Shown here: positions 1 to 8,384 of the stretch, in pieces
Numbering within the stretch: position 1 is the first letter of the stretch
Layout: the number at the start of each line of letters is the position of its first letter
Assembly (NCBI RefSeq): GCF_000389965.1
Contig: NC_021191.1
Coordinates: 4,651,501-4,715,500, forward strand
Length of the DNA: 64,000 nucleotides
DNA from: Actinoplanes sp. N902-109
GTDB taxonomy: Bacteria; Actinomycetota; Actinomycetes; Mycobacteriales; Micromonosporaceae
Direction of reading: 5' to 3'
Translations under genes and position numbers: made by a program
Notes under the pieces: generated by a model
What the model was told of the DNA's origin: nothing
What the model saw: the letters and a program-made list of their open reading frames with translations, nothing else
The model's database searches: none

Positions 1-2
1 GC

Positions 3-740
3 ACCGTCGACCTGGGCGCGCCGCGGTGCCAGCCGTCGGTCATCACCACCGGCCCCGACGGTGCGCTGTGGTTCACCCGCACCGGCGACAACCGCATCGG
101 GCGCCTCACCACCGACGGCACGCTCAGCGAGTTCGCGCTGCCCACGCCCGGCAGCGGACCGTACGGGATCACGGCCGGGCCGGACGGTGCGCTGTGGTAC
201 ACGGCCATGACCACCGGGCACGTCGGGCGCCTCGACCTCGACGGCACGGTCCGCGAGTACCCGGCCGGCCGGTTCCCCGCGATGATCACCGCCGGGCCCG
301 ACGGAGCCCTGTGGTACACCCTCAACCAGGGCAACGCCATCGGGCGGATCAGCACCACCGGCGATGTACGGCAATTCCCGCTGCCCACCGCCGGGGCCGC
401 ACCGGTGGGCATCACCAGCGACGGCACCGACCTGTGGTTCGTCGAGATCGGCGCTGGGCAGCTCGGGCGCCTCAGCACCGACGGCACGCTCAGCGAGTTC
501 GCGCTGCCCGACCGCGACTGCCGCCCGCACGCCATCACCGCCGCCGGGCCCGGCGACCTGTGGTGGACCGAGTGGGGCGCCAACCGCATCGGGCACCGCA
601 GCCCCGGCGGTGGCTGCACCTCGATCGGGTTGCCCACCGCGCAGGCCGAGCCGCACGGCATCACCGTCGGCCCCGGCGGCGACATCTGGGCGGCGCTGGA
701 GATCGGCAGCATCGTGCGGCTGGAGCTCCAGCGTGGATGA
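3..740 (+). CDS. Virginiamycin B lyase-like beta-propeller protein (5' end outside window)
   Basis: The reading frame is open from the window edge, so the start lies upstream. The translation is a chain of repeats of the form GPDGALW(F/Y)T followed by N-x-IGR(I/L), each about 40 residues, which is the blade pattern of Vgb/streptogramin lyase-type propellers. The last blades contain PHAI, LWWTEWGANRIGH and PHGI, resembling the His/Glu-bearing positions of Vgb enzymes. Family members linearise cyclic streptogramin B antibiotics, but many actinobacterial relatives are secreted propellers of unknown substrate, so lyase activity is not proven. The export signal, if any, is outside the window. It ends with TGA, and the next gene is convergent. 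Confidence 0.75.
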   Translation, partial: TVDLGAPRCQPSVITTGPDGALWFTRTGDNRIGRLTTDGTLSEFALPTPGSGPYGITAGPDGALWYTAMTTGHVGRLDLDGTVREYPAGRFPAMITAGPDGALWYTLNQGNAIGRISTTGDVRQFPLPTAGAAPVGITSDGTDLWFVEIGAGQLGRLSTDGTLSEFALPDRDCRPHAITAAGPGDLWWTEWGANRIGHRSPGGGCTSIGLPTAQAEPHGITVGPGGDIWAALEIGSIVRLELQRG

Positions 741-812
741 GCTCAGCGCCTGACGGCGCGAGGCGCTGCCACCGGGACGGTCACTGCATGACGTCGCGGC
801 GGTGGCCGCCCG

Positions 813-1502
813 CTACGGCGACGACCTGCGCACTCTGTTCGCCTCGTTGGCGCCGATGGCCTCCCCGGCCTGCGTGAGCGTGCTCACCACGCAGGTGGCG
901 CGCAGCCCGGCGGGCAGACCCCGGCCCCGGCGGTCCACGAACACCGTGTCGATGCCCAGCGCGCCCGCCCCGGCGATGTCGGCCACCGGTGAGTCCCCCA
1001 CGTGCACCACCGCGGACGCCGGAACCCCCAGCACCCGCAGCGCCCGCTCGAACGGCTCCGGCCGCGGCTTGTAGGCGCGCACGTCCTCACTGGTCACCAC
1101 ATGATCGGCGCGCACGCCCAGCCCTCGTAGCACCGTGTGCAACGAGACCGTGTCGGCGTCCGACACCAGGCACACCGGCACGTCCAGCCCGGCCAGGAAC
1201 GCCGCGCTGTCGTCGAACAGCACCGCCTCGTCCTGCCGCCGGCACCACCGCTCGGCATCCCCGCACACCCCGAAGTGTTCCAGCGTCGCGGCCAGACTGG
1301 CCACATTCAGATCGTGCAGCGTACGGAACCCAGCACCGTGCGCGCCATCGGCCAACGCCCAGATCCGCGTGTCCCACTCCCGTGCCACCTGCGCAGCCGG
1401 CACCGACGCCAGCCCGGCCACGTGCCCGGCGATCGCGGCAGCCCACTCGCCGTCGTCGCGTACCAGGGTGCCGTACACATCGAGCAACACGGCCTCATAC
1501 AC
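813..1502 (-). CDS. HAD-superfamily hydrolase (phosphatase-like)
   Basis: This 229-residue protein has the four HAD motifs: LLDVYGTLV with nucleophile Asp8 and second acid replaced by Tyr10, a Ser114 motif II (CLVSDAD), Lys145 (YKPRPEPF) and the motif IV acid in HVGDSPVADIAGA near residue 170. A helical cap sits between residues 15 and 90. This is subfamily IA architecture, as in phosphoglycolate phosphatase and haloacid dehalogenase relatives. Asp+2 is normally Asp in phosphatases; Tyr is the usual residue in L-2-haloacid dehalogenases, so a dehalogenase-like or atypical activity is possible. No operon partner is evident. Its upstream neighbour is a decayed gene. Confidence 0.85.
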   Translation of the reverse strand: MYEAVLLDVYGTLVRDDGEWAAAIAGHVAGLASVPAAQVAREWDTRIWALADGAHGAGFRTLHDLNVASLAATLEHFGVCGDAERWCRRQDEAVLFDDSAAFLAGLDVPVCLVSDADTVSLHTVLRGLGVRADHVVTSEDVRAYKPRPEPFERALRVLGVPASAVVHVGDSPVADIAGAGALGIDTVFVDRRGRGLPAGLRATCVVSTLTQAGEAIGANEANRVRRSSP

Positions 1503-1530
1503 CGCACGACCCTAACCAGACCCCGCGGTC

Positions 1531-1755
1531 GTTCTCACGTACGCCCCGAGCGTCTTCGCGATCTGGATCGCCACGTGCCCGCCCCGCCGCCGTGGACCAG
1601 CACCCGGTCACCCATGGCGTCGACCAGCCCCGGCGACGGCGCGGCCTCGACGTACGAAAGCGCCGCGGTTTGCGTACCGGATGAAGCGCCGGCGCCGCGA
1701 CCAGCTCGGCACAACCGCCCGCCGTCTGCGCGTACTCGACCACATCGAACTGCTC
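1531..1755 (-). pseudogene. Remnant of a zinc-type quinone oxidoreductase (MDR family)
   Basis: Three minus-strand frames read in succession give consecutive pieces of a quinone oxidoreductase: GGCAELVAAPALHPVRKP, then ALSYVEAAPSPG...GDRVLVHGGG, then GGHVAIQIAKTLGAYVRT. These match the order of catalytic-domain end, the domain-linking VEAA segment and the nucleotide-binding GxGGxG/HVAIQIAK segment of the family. No single frame covers them, and the N-terminal and C-terminal parts are missing. The gene is therefore both truncated and frameshifted. It lies head to head with an HxlR remnant, the usual divergent partner of such reductases. Confidence 0.72.
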
Positions 1756-1764
1756 GCCGCCTCA

Positions 1765-2118
1765 GCCACGAGCCGGTGCGCCACGGCGACCCAGCCGCGC
1801 TGATCGGCGGTGTCTCCCGCAAGATGCTCACCCAGACCCTGCGCCGCCTGGATGCCCACGGCCTGGCGCGCCGCCAGACCTACGCCGGGGCCCGTCGCGG
1901 GTGAAGAACAGAGCTCACCGCACTGGACGCCACCCCGATCCGCACGCTGACCGAATCGGCCCGCACCCATGGCGACGCGGTCCCCGATGCCGTGGACGCC
2001 CACGCGCGTCGGTTAGGCCCCCGGCCCGACTGGATCGGGCACAACCCCATCGGCGAACCGCTGATCTGCGAAGACACTTCCGAGCAAGCTATGGCCGCCG
2101 CCTCGTCGGACGGGTAGG
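1765..2118 (+). pseudogene. Remnant of an HxlR-family transcriptional regulator
   Basis: One frame gives EPVRHGDPAALIGG, VSRKMLTQTLRRLDAHGLARRQTY and then a stop near 1904. The next frame resumes at 1909 with LTALDATPIRTLTESARTHGDAV. Together they reproduce the HxlR winged-helix core (recognition segment VSxKMLTQTLRRL) and the C-terminal helix ending in HGDAV. The start of the domain is not recognisable and the wing is interrupted, so it is a frameshifted remnant. HxlR proteins sense redox or quinone stress and are commonly divergent from NAD(P)H:quinone reductases, which fits the decayed neighbour. Confidence 0.7.
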
Positions 2119-2865
2119 CCGCTTCTTGTCGAGACTCATTCGCTTCACGTGGGTTGGCATCAAAGTCGTCAAGCCGGCGCATCCACCGTCCATCACCTCG
2201 ACCGCAAAGCAACAGAAATCCAAGAGCGAGCCAGCGGGTTCCTCGCCTTGATTATCGGATTGCCATTATCAGTAATCCAACAATCAAAAACGGACATAAC
2301 GACGGCAACACCATAATGACAGTTATGGAGTAGACAGAACTGTCTGATTTGGATCGCACTGTTCGGGCTCCGCATGATCGGCACGGGGCCTATCGACTGT
2401 TCAAGTTCGCCGTGGCGGCGCGACGTTCGCTGCCGACCGGCGGACTGGGGCCCGTCGGATCACCGCTCGAGCCAGCCGTCGCGCTTTCGCTGTTGCAGCG
2501 CGGAGTTGCCGGGGGCTACGGGCGGCCGGGTCGGCTGCTACGGCATTGCGATCGGCTGGCCGTTGACCGTGCGGCGCGACGGCAACCGGCTTGTCGTTGA
2601 TCACTGTCATCGCCGCGGAAGGTTCGTGGGCTGCTGCGCGGGCTCTGCAAAGCGATGATCGGGCAGGCCGGGGACCGGCCGCAGCGCGCGCCGGAAGGCC
2701 GGGCCACCACGGCCTCGGAGCGATCTCGCGGGAATCGGGGACCCCTGGAAATCTCAGGAGAATCGTTCTGACAGAAGCCGACCGGCCTCGTGTCCCCGTC
2801 GGCAAGCCGACAGGTGCCCGTCCCGTCACCATCTACTGTGTACAGAAATTGATGAGGGTGGATTC
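2119..2865. other. Gene-poor stretch with an AT-rich island
   Basis: No frame in this stretch gives a convincing protein. Positions 2240-2345 are strikingly AT-rich for this genome and hold short dyads. The clearest is CCATAA-TGACAG-TTATGG at 2311-2328, two perfect 6-base arms around a 6-base centre. A weaker one pairs GGATT with AATCC at about 2258-2280. The AT-rich block could be a promoter/operator for 2866 or a scar of the degradation seen just upstream. Confidence 0.5.
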
Positions 2866-4203
2866 ATGCGATCTCGTGGGATGGCTGTGGCGTGCGGGCT
2901 GGTGCTGGCTGCCGGGTGGCCGCAGGGGGCTGGGGCGGCAGGGCCGGGGGCGGCGGCGGAGATGGTCAGCGTGGCGACGGGTGGTGGGCAGGGGGACGGG
3001 GCCAGCGATCTGCCGTCGATCACCGCGGACGGGCGGTACGTGGCGTTCGAGTCGGTGGCCTCGGATCTGGTGCCGGGTGATGTCAACGGGGTGAGCGACG
3101 TGTTCGTCCGCGACCGGGTGCTCGGCACGACGGTGATGCCGGTGACCACGCTGACCACCGGCCTGTTCATCGACGGCGTGTACGACGCGGCGCTCAATCC
3201 CGACGGGCGCTATCTGACGTTCACGTCGTGGGCGCCGGATCTGGTGCCCGGTGACACCAACGAGCTGTCCGACGTGTTCCTCAAGGACCTGCAGACCGGC
3301 GCGGTCGAACGGATCAGCGTGACCAGCGCCGGCGCCGAGACGACCGGCGGGATCAGCTGGGGCGGGCAGATCAGCCCGGACGGCCGGTTCGTGACGTTCA
3401 CCTCGCGGGCGCGCAATCTGCTACCGCCGGGGCGCGACAAGAACAGCAGCCGGGGCGCCGATGCTTTCGTACGGGACCGGCTGCTCGGCACGACGACCCT
3501 GGTCAGTGTGGCGCTCGACGGGCTGAACGGGTTCCGGCCCAGCTACAGCCAGGGGATCAGCGCGGACGGCCGGTACGCGGCGTTCGTCGGCTGGTCGCCG
3601 GATCTGGTGGCCGATGACGACCAGGCGTACGGGTTGTTCCTGCGCGACCTGCAGACCGGCGTGACCACCCGGGAGACGCCGAACGCGGCGGACGGCGGCA
3701 ACGGCTACGAGCTGCACCAGGCGACGATGAGCCCGGACGCGCGCTGGATCACCTTCGAGAGCAAGGTGAACACCCTGGTGCCCGGTGACGCGAACGACTC
3801 CATGGACATCTTCGTCCGCGACCGGGTCACCGGCACGATCGAGCTGGTCAGCCTTGCCACCGACGGGAGCCAGGCGAACGGGGACAGCTGGGGCGAGCAC
3901 GTCGCCGACGGCGGCCGGTGCGTGACGTTCACCTCGGCCGCGACGAACCTCGTGCCGGGGGACACCAACGGCAAGGACGACATTTTCGTACGTGACCTGG
4001 CGGCCGGCACGACCACCAGGGTGAGCGTCGATCATGCCTCCGGGGGCGACGCCGACGGCAACAGCGACCCGGCGGACGGCGAGGGCACCGCGGTGCTGCG
4101 CCCGGACGGCTCGGAGATCGCCTACCCGTCCGAGGCGGCGAACCTGGTCGCGACCGACACCAACGGCGCGCCGGACATCTTCGTCAGCCCGACCGGCTGC
4201 TGA
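2866..4203 (+). CDS. Secreted TolB/PD40-type beta-propeller protein
   Basis: The ATG follows a GAGGGTGG ribosome-binding site. Residues 1-25 form a signal peptide (Arg-rich start, hydrophobic core, Ala-rich cleavage region), so the protein is probably exported. The remaining ~420 residues are repeats of about 60 residues with the signature DGRYVAFxSxAxDLVPGDxNxxxDVFVRD, seen at least six times. This is the PD40/WD40-like propeller pattern of the TolB C-terminal domain. There is no catalytic domain; the role is likely ligand or cell-envelope binding, unproven. The DxNxxxD core of each repeat resembles a calcium-binding loop. It stands alone on the strand. Confidence 0.82.
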   Translation: MRSRGMAVACGLVLAAGWPQGAGAAGPGAAAEMVSVATGGGQGDGASDLPSITADGRYVAFESVASDLVPGDVNGVSDVFVRDRVLGTTVMPVTTLTTGLFIDGVYDAALNPDGRYLTFTSWAPDLVPGDTNELSDVFLKDLQTGAVERISVTSAGAETTGGISWGGQISPDGRFVTFTSRARNLLPPGRDKNSSRGADAFVRDRLLGTTTLVSVALDGLNGFRPSYSQGISADGRYAAFVGWSPDLVADDDQAYGLFLRDLQTGVTTRETPNAADGGNGYELHQATMSPDARWITFESKVNTLVPGDANDSMDIFVRDRVTGTIELVSLATDGSQANGDSWGEHVADGGRCVTFTSAATNLVPGDTNGKDDIFVRDLAAGTTTRVSVDHASGGDADGNSDPADGEGTAVLRPDGSEIAYPSEAANLVATDTNGAPDIFVSPTGC

Positions 4204-4280
4204 CCGAGCCCAGCCCTACCGTGCTGCTGACCGGGCCCAGCCGTGCCGGGCTGCTGACCGAACCCAGGCCCGCCGACTGC
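4201..4280. repeat. Three imperfect 26-27 bp tandem repeats at a gene end
   Basis: Units at 4201-4227, 4228-4254 and 4255-4280 all start TGACCG(A/G)(G/A)CCCAG and end in CTGC. The first unit contains the stop codon of the propeller gene, so the array lies directly in the 3' untranslated region. GC-rich complementarity further downstream (CCGGCT...GGCCGG, 4295-4335) may help termination. Confidence 0.7.
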
Positions 4281-4350
4281 TGATCCGAGCCTGGCCGACC
4301 GGCTACCGGCTGGGCTCGGCCGGACCGGCCGCTGACCGGGCGGCGCGGGA

Positions 4351-4755
4351 TCAGGGGCGGCCGACGGCCTGGGCGATGGCCAGGGTGTGCTGGTACTCGC
4401 GCCAGTGGGCCAGCTTGCCGTCGCGGGTGCGCAGCACGGCGATGAACGGCGCGGTGGCGGTCAGCCCGGTGGTGGTGTGCGTGCCGGCCAGCTCGTACTC
4501 GACCACGATGACGTCGGGGTCGGCGGTGTCGTGCACGGCGATGGTGCGGCAGTCGTCGAAGCGGACCGGGAACGCGGCCCGGCTCGCCCGGGTGTACTCG
4601 AGCACCCGCTGCCTGCCGTCGATCCGGGTGGGCCGGCCGGGTGCGGCGAACGGCGTCTCGATCACCACGTCGTCGGCGAGCAGCTCGGCGGTGAAGGTAG
4701 GCTGGTTCGCCAGCCACTGCGCGCACATCCGGTCGAAGATTTCCCGCGGCGTCAT
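4351..4755 (-). CDS. SnoaL-like / NTF2-fold polyketide cyclase-like protein
   Basis: The 134-residue protein starts MTPREIFDRM and carries the cone-shaped NTF2-fold pattern: an N-terminal helix pair, ADDVVIETPFAAPGRP, a central DGRQRVLEYTRASRAAFP helix, VVEYELAGTHTTTG, FIAVLRTRDGKLAHWREYQ. The W-R-E-Y end is typical of SnoaL-like and limonene-epoxide-hydrolase-like small proteins. Substrate cannot be told from sequence. It is divergent from a TetR gene across a 66-bp gap with a dyad, so it is probably that regulator's target. Confidence 0.8.
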   Translation of the reverse strand: MTPREIFDRMCAQWLANQPTFTAELLADDVVIETPFAAPGRPTRIDGRQRVLEYTRASRAAFPVRFDDCRTIAVHDTADPDVIVVEYELAGTHTTTGLTATAPFIAVLRTRDGKLAHWREYQHTLAIAQAVGRP

Positions 4756-4779
4756 CCCGGCCCCCGTATCATGAGTCGT

Positions 4780-4811
4780 CACTCGACTTATCACCGCCAC
4801 GATAATGAGTG
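4780..4811. promoter_or_regulatory. Candidate TetR operator between divergent genes
   Basis: Outer arms CACTC (4780-4784) and GAGTG (4807-4811) and inner arms TTATC (4788-4792) and GATAA (4801-4805) form an imperfect inverted repeat. It sits between the SnoaL-like start (4755) and the proposed TetR start (4822), where a self-regulating TetR would bind. Confidence 0.45.
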
Positions 4812-4821
4812 GGGACTCAGT

Positions 4822-5367
4822 TTGGAAGAGCAGCCGCCGCTGCGGGCCGACGCGCAACGCAACCGCGCCCGTATCCTCGACGCCGCCGAGGCCGTGTTCA
4901 CCGAGTCCGGCCCCCGAGCCTCGACCGAGCAGGTGGCCCGGCGCGCGGGTGTCGCTATCGGCACGGTGTTCCGGCATTTCCCTACCAAGGACGACCTGCT
5001 GGCGGCCATCCTGAAGCGGCTGCTGGCCCAGCTCGTGGCGCAGGCCGCGGACCTCGATCTTCTCGCGTTCTTCACCGAGGTGGTGGCGCAGGCCGCGGCG
5101 CAGAAGACCGTGGCCGACCTGCTGGCCCGGTCGGGGGTGGACATCCGGCTCGCCGATGCCCTGGGCCGGCTGCAGGCTGCGGTCGGCGAGTCGCTGCACC
5201 GGGCGCAGGCTGCCGGTGTGGTCAGCCCGTCGGTGCGGCTGCCCGAGGTCATGGCGCTGCTGACGAGTCTCTGCCAGGGGGCGGTGCAGGGTGGGTGGGA
5301 CGACGAGGTGCAGGCCCGCACGCTCGCGGTTGTCTTCGCCGGTCTGCGCGGCGGTCACGACCGCTGA
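4822..5367 (+). CDS. TetR-family transcriptional regulator
   Basis: The helix-turn-helix is RILDAAEAVFTESGPRASTEQVARRAGVAIGTVFRHFPTKDDLL, standard TetR with the GVxxGTVFRHFPxK recognition helix. The C-terminal domain is all helical, with no recognisable ligand signature. An in-frame ATG at 4771 would extend the protein by 17 residues through the inverted repeat. I prefer the TTG at 4822 because GTGGGGA lies 7 bases upstream and the family usually begins right before PLRADAQRN. It probably represses itself and the divergent SnoaL-like gene. Confidence 0.85.
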   Translation: MEEQPPLRADAQRNRARILDAAEAVFTESGPRASTEQVARRAGVAIGTVFRHFPTKDDLLAAILKRLLAQLVAQAADLDLLAFFTEVVAQAAAQKTVADLLARSGVDIRLADALGRLQAAVGESLHRAQAAGVVSPSVRLPEVMALLTSLCQGAVQGGWDDEVQARTLAVVFAGLRGGHDR

Positions 5368-5566
5368 TGCGCTGGTCCACTCCCGGAGCAGCGTGGCCCC
5401 GTCGGGCTGAATCCAGCCGCTGACAGGGGATCGTCGTCGCGGCCGCCGTGGACGCCCCGGGCCTCATCCGCGCCTTGTTCTGCCGGGCAGCGATGAGCGC
5501 GTTCCGTTCCTGTTCACACACGCTGGACCACGGCCGCCGGACGGACGTCGGCGCCTGAGGCAGGGC

Positions 5567-6676
5567 TCATTGCTGAAGGAATTCGTTCCGTTGCTGGATC
5601 TCCTCCTCGGTTGCGGGGAAGAAGGTCGCAAGCCCGAAGCTGACAACTTCCGCCTGAACGTCTTCGACGAAGGGACGCAGACTCCGGTCGTACTCCTTGA
5701 AAGCAGCGTCGATGTCCGTCCCGTGCCGCTCGAAGGCGTCGCCCAGCGCTGTGGCGCCGATGATGGCGAGGGACCCACCCATGCCGGCCGCCGGAGAGGC
5801 GCAGTAGGCGGCGTCGCCGACCAAGGCGATTCGCCCGTCGGACCATCGCGGCATTTTTACCTGGCACAGCTTGTCGAAGTAGAAGTTGTCCGCCGTCGCC
5901 AGTTCTTCGAGCAGGTCAGCCGAGCGCCATCCGTGGTCCTTGAAGCGGTCGGCGAGGATCTGACGCTGCTCGTTCTGGTCCCGGTAGTCGTAGGGGATCT
6001 CGGTATCGGAGCGGAAGAGAAAGCAGATGTCCGTCTTGTTCACGTACGAGTTCAGCATGACCGTCCGGCCGGGGACCGAATTGATCTCGGTGGTGTCCGG
6101 CTCGATGATGCCCTTGTCCACGATCGAGATCGCGAAGTAGGCGCCGAGGAAGCGGCTGAACTCCGATTCGGCTCCGAAGCGGAGCTTCCGGACGAGAGAG
6201 TGGTTGCCGTCGCAGCCGAACACCATGGCGAAGTCGCGGTCCGGGGCCAGGCGAAACGTTGCACGCACACCCTCGGGGACATCGGTGAGGGTGGTGATGG
6301 AATCACCGAAGATCACTTCGACGTCGTCCTTGATGGTGTCGTACAGAATCCGGAGCAGGTCGTCGCGGGGGACCTCGTACCGGGCCTGATCGCCGTCCTG
6401 GTCGAGCGGGTCTGGCTCCATGTGCGCCTCGACGGTGTCGTCGATGCGCTTGAACACCGTTGACCGGGGCGGCAAGGCGTGCGCCCGCACCTCGCCGAAG
6501 ATGTTCATACGCTTCACGATGTCTACCGTTTCGCCGACGATGTCGACCGGCGTGCCGCCCTTCTTCAGCCCTTGAGCGACCTCCACCAGGGTGACCTGAT
6601 ATCCGTGTCTGTTCAGCCAGTAGGCGGTGGTGAGACCGGCAAAGCTGGCTCCTGAGACGAGGACGTTCTTGCTCAC
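5567..6676 (-). CDS. FAD-dependent monooxygenase (PHBH-type)
   Basis: The 369-residue protein shows all three flavoprotein-hydroxylase motifs: the dinucleotide-binding segment LVSGASFAGL (6-15, a variant GxSxAG), the FAD/NADPH motif GCDGNHSLVRK (154-164) and the ribityl-binding GDAAYCASPAAGMGGSLAI (287-305). Relatives hydroxylate aromatic or polyketide substrates or inactivate rifamycins and tetracyclines; the substrate here is unknown. The GTG start overlaps the stop codon of the upstream TetR (GTGA) and has GGAG upstream, so the two are cotranscribed. Base composition looks lower in GC than the flanking genes, suggesting transfer of the pair. Confidence 0.88.
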   Translation of the reverse strand: MSKNVLVSGASFAGLTTAYWLNRHGYQVTLVEVAQGLKKGGTPVDIVGETVDIVKRMNIFGEVRAHALPPRSTVFKRIDDTVEAHMEPDPLDQDGDQARYEVPRDDLLRILYDTIKDDVEVIFGDSITTLTDVPEGVRATFRLAPDRDFAMVFGCDGNHSLVRKLRFGAESEFSRFLGAYFAISIVDKGIIEPDTTEINSVPGRTVMLNSYVNKTDICFLFRSDTEIPYDYRDQNEQRQILADRFKDHGWRSADLLEELATADNFYFDKLCQVKMPRWSDGRIALVGDAAYCASPAAGMGGSLAIIGATALGDAFERHGTDIDAAFKEYDRSLRPFVEDVQAEVVSFGLATFFPATEEEIQQRNEFLQQ

Positions 6677-7314
6677 GATGGCTCCTTGGTGGTCATGGCG
6701 CGGAAGGTGCGGTCGAGATCGTCGAATGCGGTGGCCGCGGCCTGTGTCATCTCGGCCGCCAGGGCGTCCGAGGGGACTGAGGTCAAGAGGCCGGCGCCGA
6801 TCCGGTCGGTGATCGTCTGGACGACGCTGATGAGCGCGGCAGCATGTGCCCTGGCGACAATCGGTTCCAGGGCTGGGCAGGTGCTGAGGATCGATGCCGC
6901 GACCGCGTCGGCCTGACGCTCCCGGAATTCGAGGGCGAAACGGCGCAGAACCGGGCTGTCGACGCATTGTGCGGGGAATTCGCCGCGCGCCAGCCGCGGG
7001 TCGGCGTGACGGTAACGGTCGATGTCGGCCTCGACCAGGGGGCGCAGAGCGTCGGCCGGACTCACCCCTTCGGCCCGGTCGAGCACAGCGCGCCGGTACA
7101 GCTCGAGGAACTCGTCGACCCGGTCGAGCACCAGATCCTGCTTGGCCGGGAAGTAGTTGTACACGGTCTGGTCCGACACGTTCGCTGCGCGAGCCACATC
7201 CATGATCGAGACAGCCTCGTAGTTGCGCTCGGCGAACAGGCCGGCAGCCACGTCGGCGATCCGCTCCCGCGTCTGTGCCTTCTTGCGGTCCCGAAGACCC
7301 TGCTCTCGCCCCAT
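6673..7314 (-). CDS. TetR-family regulator of the adjacent monooxygenase
   Basis: The N-terminal HTH reads TRERIADVAAGLFAERNYEAVSIMDVARAANVSDQTVYNYFPAKQDLV, a canonical TetR DNA-binding domain. The chosen start is the Met of MGREQGLRDRKK; an upstream in-frame Met would begin inside the predicted operator. The C-terminal part is helical with no known ligand signature. The stop overlaps the monooxygenase start by 4 bases, so regulator and enzyme form one operon. That is typical of autoregulated resistance or catabolic units induced by their own substrate. Confidence 0.88.
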   Translation of the reverse strand: MGREQGLRDRKKAQTRERIADVAAGLFAERNYEAVSIMDVARAANVSDQTVYNYFPAKQDLVLDRVDEFLELYRRAVLDRAEGVSPADALRPLVEADIDRYRHADPRLARGEFPAQCVDSPVLRRFALEFRERQADAVAASILSTCPALEPIVARAHAAALISVVQTITDRIGAGLLTSVPSDALAAEMTQAAATAFDDLDRTFRAMTTKEPS

Positions 7315-7330
7315 GCCCCGAAGGTAGCAT

Positions 7331-7351
7331 AACTTTGGCAACACCAAGGTT
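7331..7351. promoter_or_regulatory. Candidate operator of the TetR/monooxygenase operon
   Basis: Eight-base arms AACTTTGG and CCAAGGTT (7 of 8 positions complementary) flank CAACA. The dyad begins 17 bases upstream of the TetR start codon, the normal position for autorepression, and stands out because it is AT-rich in a GC-rich setting. Confidence 0.6.
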
Positions 7352-7467
7352 TTGTGTTGATCAAGTATTTGGGTGGTCGAGGGGCATCCGGGTTCGCCGT
7401 GCCAATCACACCAGGGTCGGCCTCGACGGCCGCTGCGCCGATGGCGATCACCTCGGGACCCGTGGGG

Positions 7468-7935
7468 TCAGAGCTGGTCGCAGACGCGGCGGGCGGCGGT
7501 GAGCTCGGCCTCCGCGGTGGTGGGGTCGGCGTGCTGGAGGGCCTGGCGGGCGGTGGCCAGGTGGGTGGTGATCGGCTGGTAGCCGGGGTTGTCCTGGGTG
7601 GCCACGGCGGCGAGGGTGGCGGCTGCCTGCAGGCGGGCGGTGCTGGTGCCGTCGGCGGGGTGCTCGGTGAGCGGGGGGAGTTGGTGCAGCAGGTCGCAGG
7701 CCATGTGGCCGTCGGCACCGGTGTCGCGGTCGGTGGCGCCGGTCAGGGCGGTGCCGAGCCACAGCATGCCGACGACCAGGGCGCCTGCGGCCAGACCTGC
7801 CACGCCGGTGATCAGCGGCAGGCGGATCCTGCGGGGTTCGGCGAGATCCGTGGACGGTGGGCCGGTCAGGGGCAGCACGGGGAACGCGGTGGGCGGGGGC
7901 GGCTCGAACGGCGAGGGTGGCTCCGGGCGAGACAT
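7468..7935 (-). CDS. Single-pass membrane protein of unknown function
   Basis: The 155-residue protein starts MSRPEPPSPFEPPPP. It has a proline-rich cytoplasmic N-terminus (1-45), one transmembrane helix (about LITGVAGLAAGALVVGMLWLGTAL, residues 50-73) and an external helical domain with two cysteines (CDLLHQLPP and the C-terminal RVCDQL). The external part resembles a short helical-repeat bundle (LATARQALQHADPTTAEAELTAARRVC). An in-frame Met 29 codons earlier exists but the extension looks non-coding. I do not recognise the family. It stands alone. Confidence 0.6.
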   Translation of the reverse strand: MSRPEPPSPFEPPPPTAFPVLPLTGPPSTDLAEPRRIRLPLITGVAGLAAGALVVGMLWLGTALTGATDRDTGADGHMACDLLHQLPPLTEHPADGTSTARLQAAATLAAVATQDNPGYQPITTHLATARQALQHADPTTAEAELTAARRVCDQL

Positions 7936-8384
7936 GAGCGAAATGTTTTCATGCCGGGCATGGATCGGGCCAAGTATGGACAGGGCGGGTGAGCAACGGC
8001 ATAGCCGGGAGGAAACGCCCATGGTTGCGCCCCAGGTGGCGGGGCACAGCTGACCGAAAGGGTGAAGCCAGGCAAATCATGCTTCGACACCCGGCGTTGG
8101 CCGGACAGCTCGCGGCAGAGCGAGACCCCCGTACCGAAGAAGAGTTCGCCTGCCACCTCCCGCGCGCAGCTTCCCCGCAGGAACTGGGGCGCTGGGCCGC
8201 CCCTGACCGGGCGCCCGCGGCGGGACCGCTCATCTGTCGGTACAGACAGGTAGCCGCAGGCCGGGGACAGATCAGCGTTGCTGCCGGCCGGGGCGCGCGC
8301 TGATCATCGATGTCGTGCCCGACGGCAACTCGCCAGGTCCGGGCGGGACACACGACGGGGGTGTCACGCCCGGACCGGTGCAGC
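7936..8384. other. Intergenic stretch with a hairpin
   Basis: No convincing gene is present. The arms GATCAGCG (8270-8277) and CGCTGATC (8298-8305) form a stem about 80 bases beyond the 3' end of the following minus-strand gene and may act as its terminator. Otherwise nothing is recognisable. Confidence 0.4.

Noticed and set aside
26..877. 283-residue plus-strand frame rich in Arg/His
   Set aside because: It is an out-of-frame shadow of the propeller gene in frame 3, which has regular blade repeats.
2401..2832. Minus-strand frame of 143 residues in the gene-poor stretch
   Set aside because: It has Arg/Ala/Pro-rich composition without any motif; no ribosome-binding site and no family resemblance.
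4387..4770. Plus-strand extension of the TetR gene
   Set aside because: It runs antisense through the SnoaL-like gene; the TetR fold begins after 4822.
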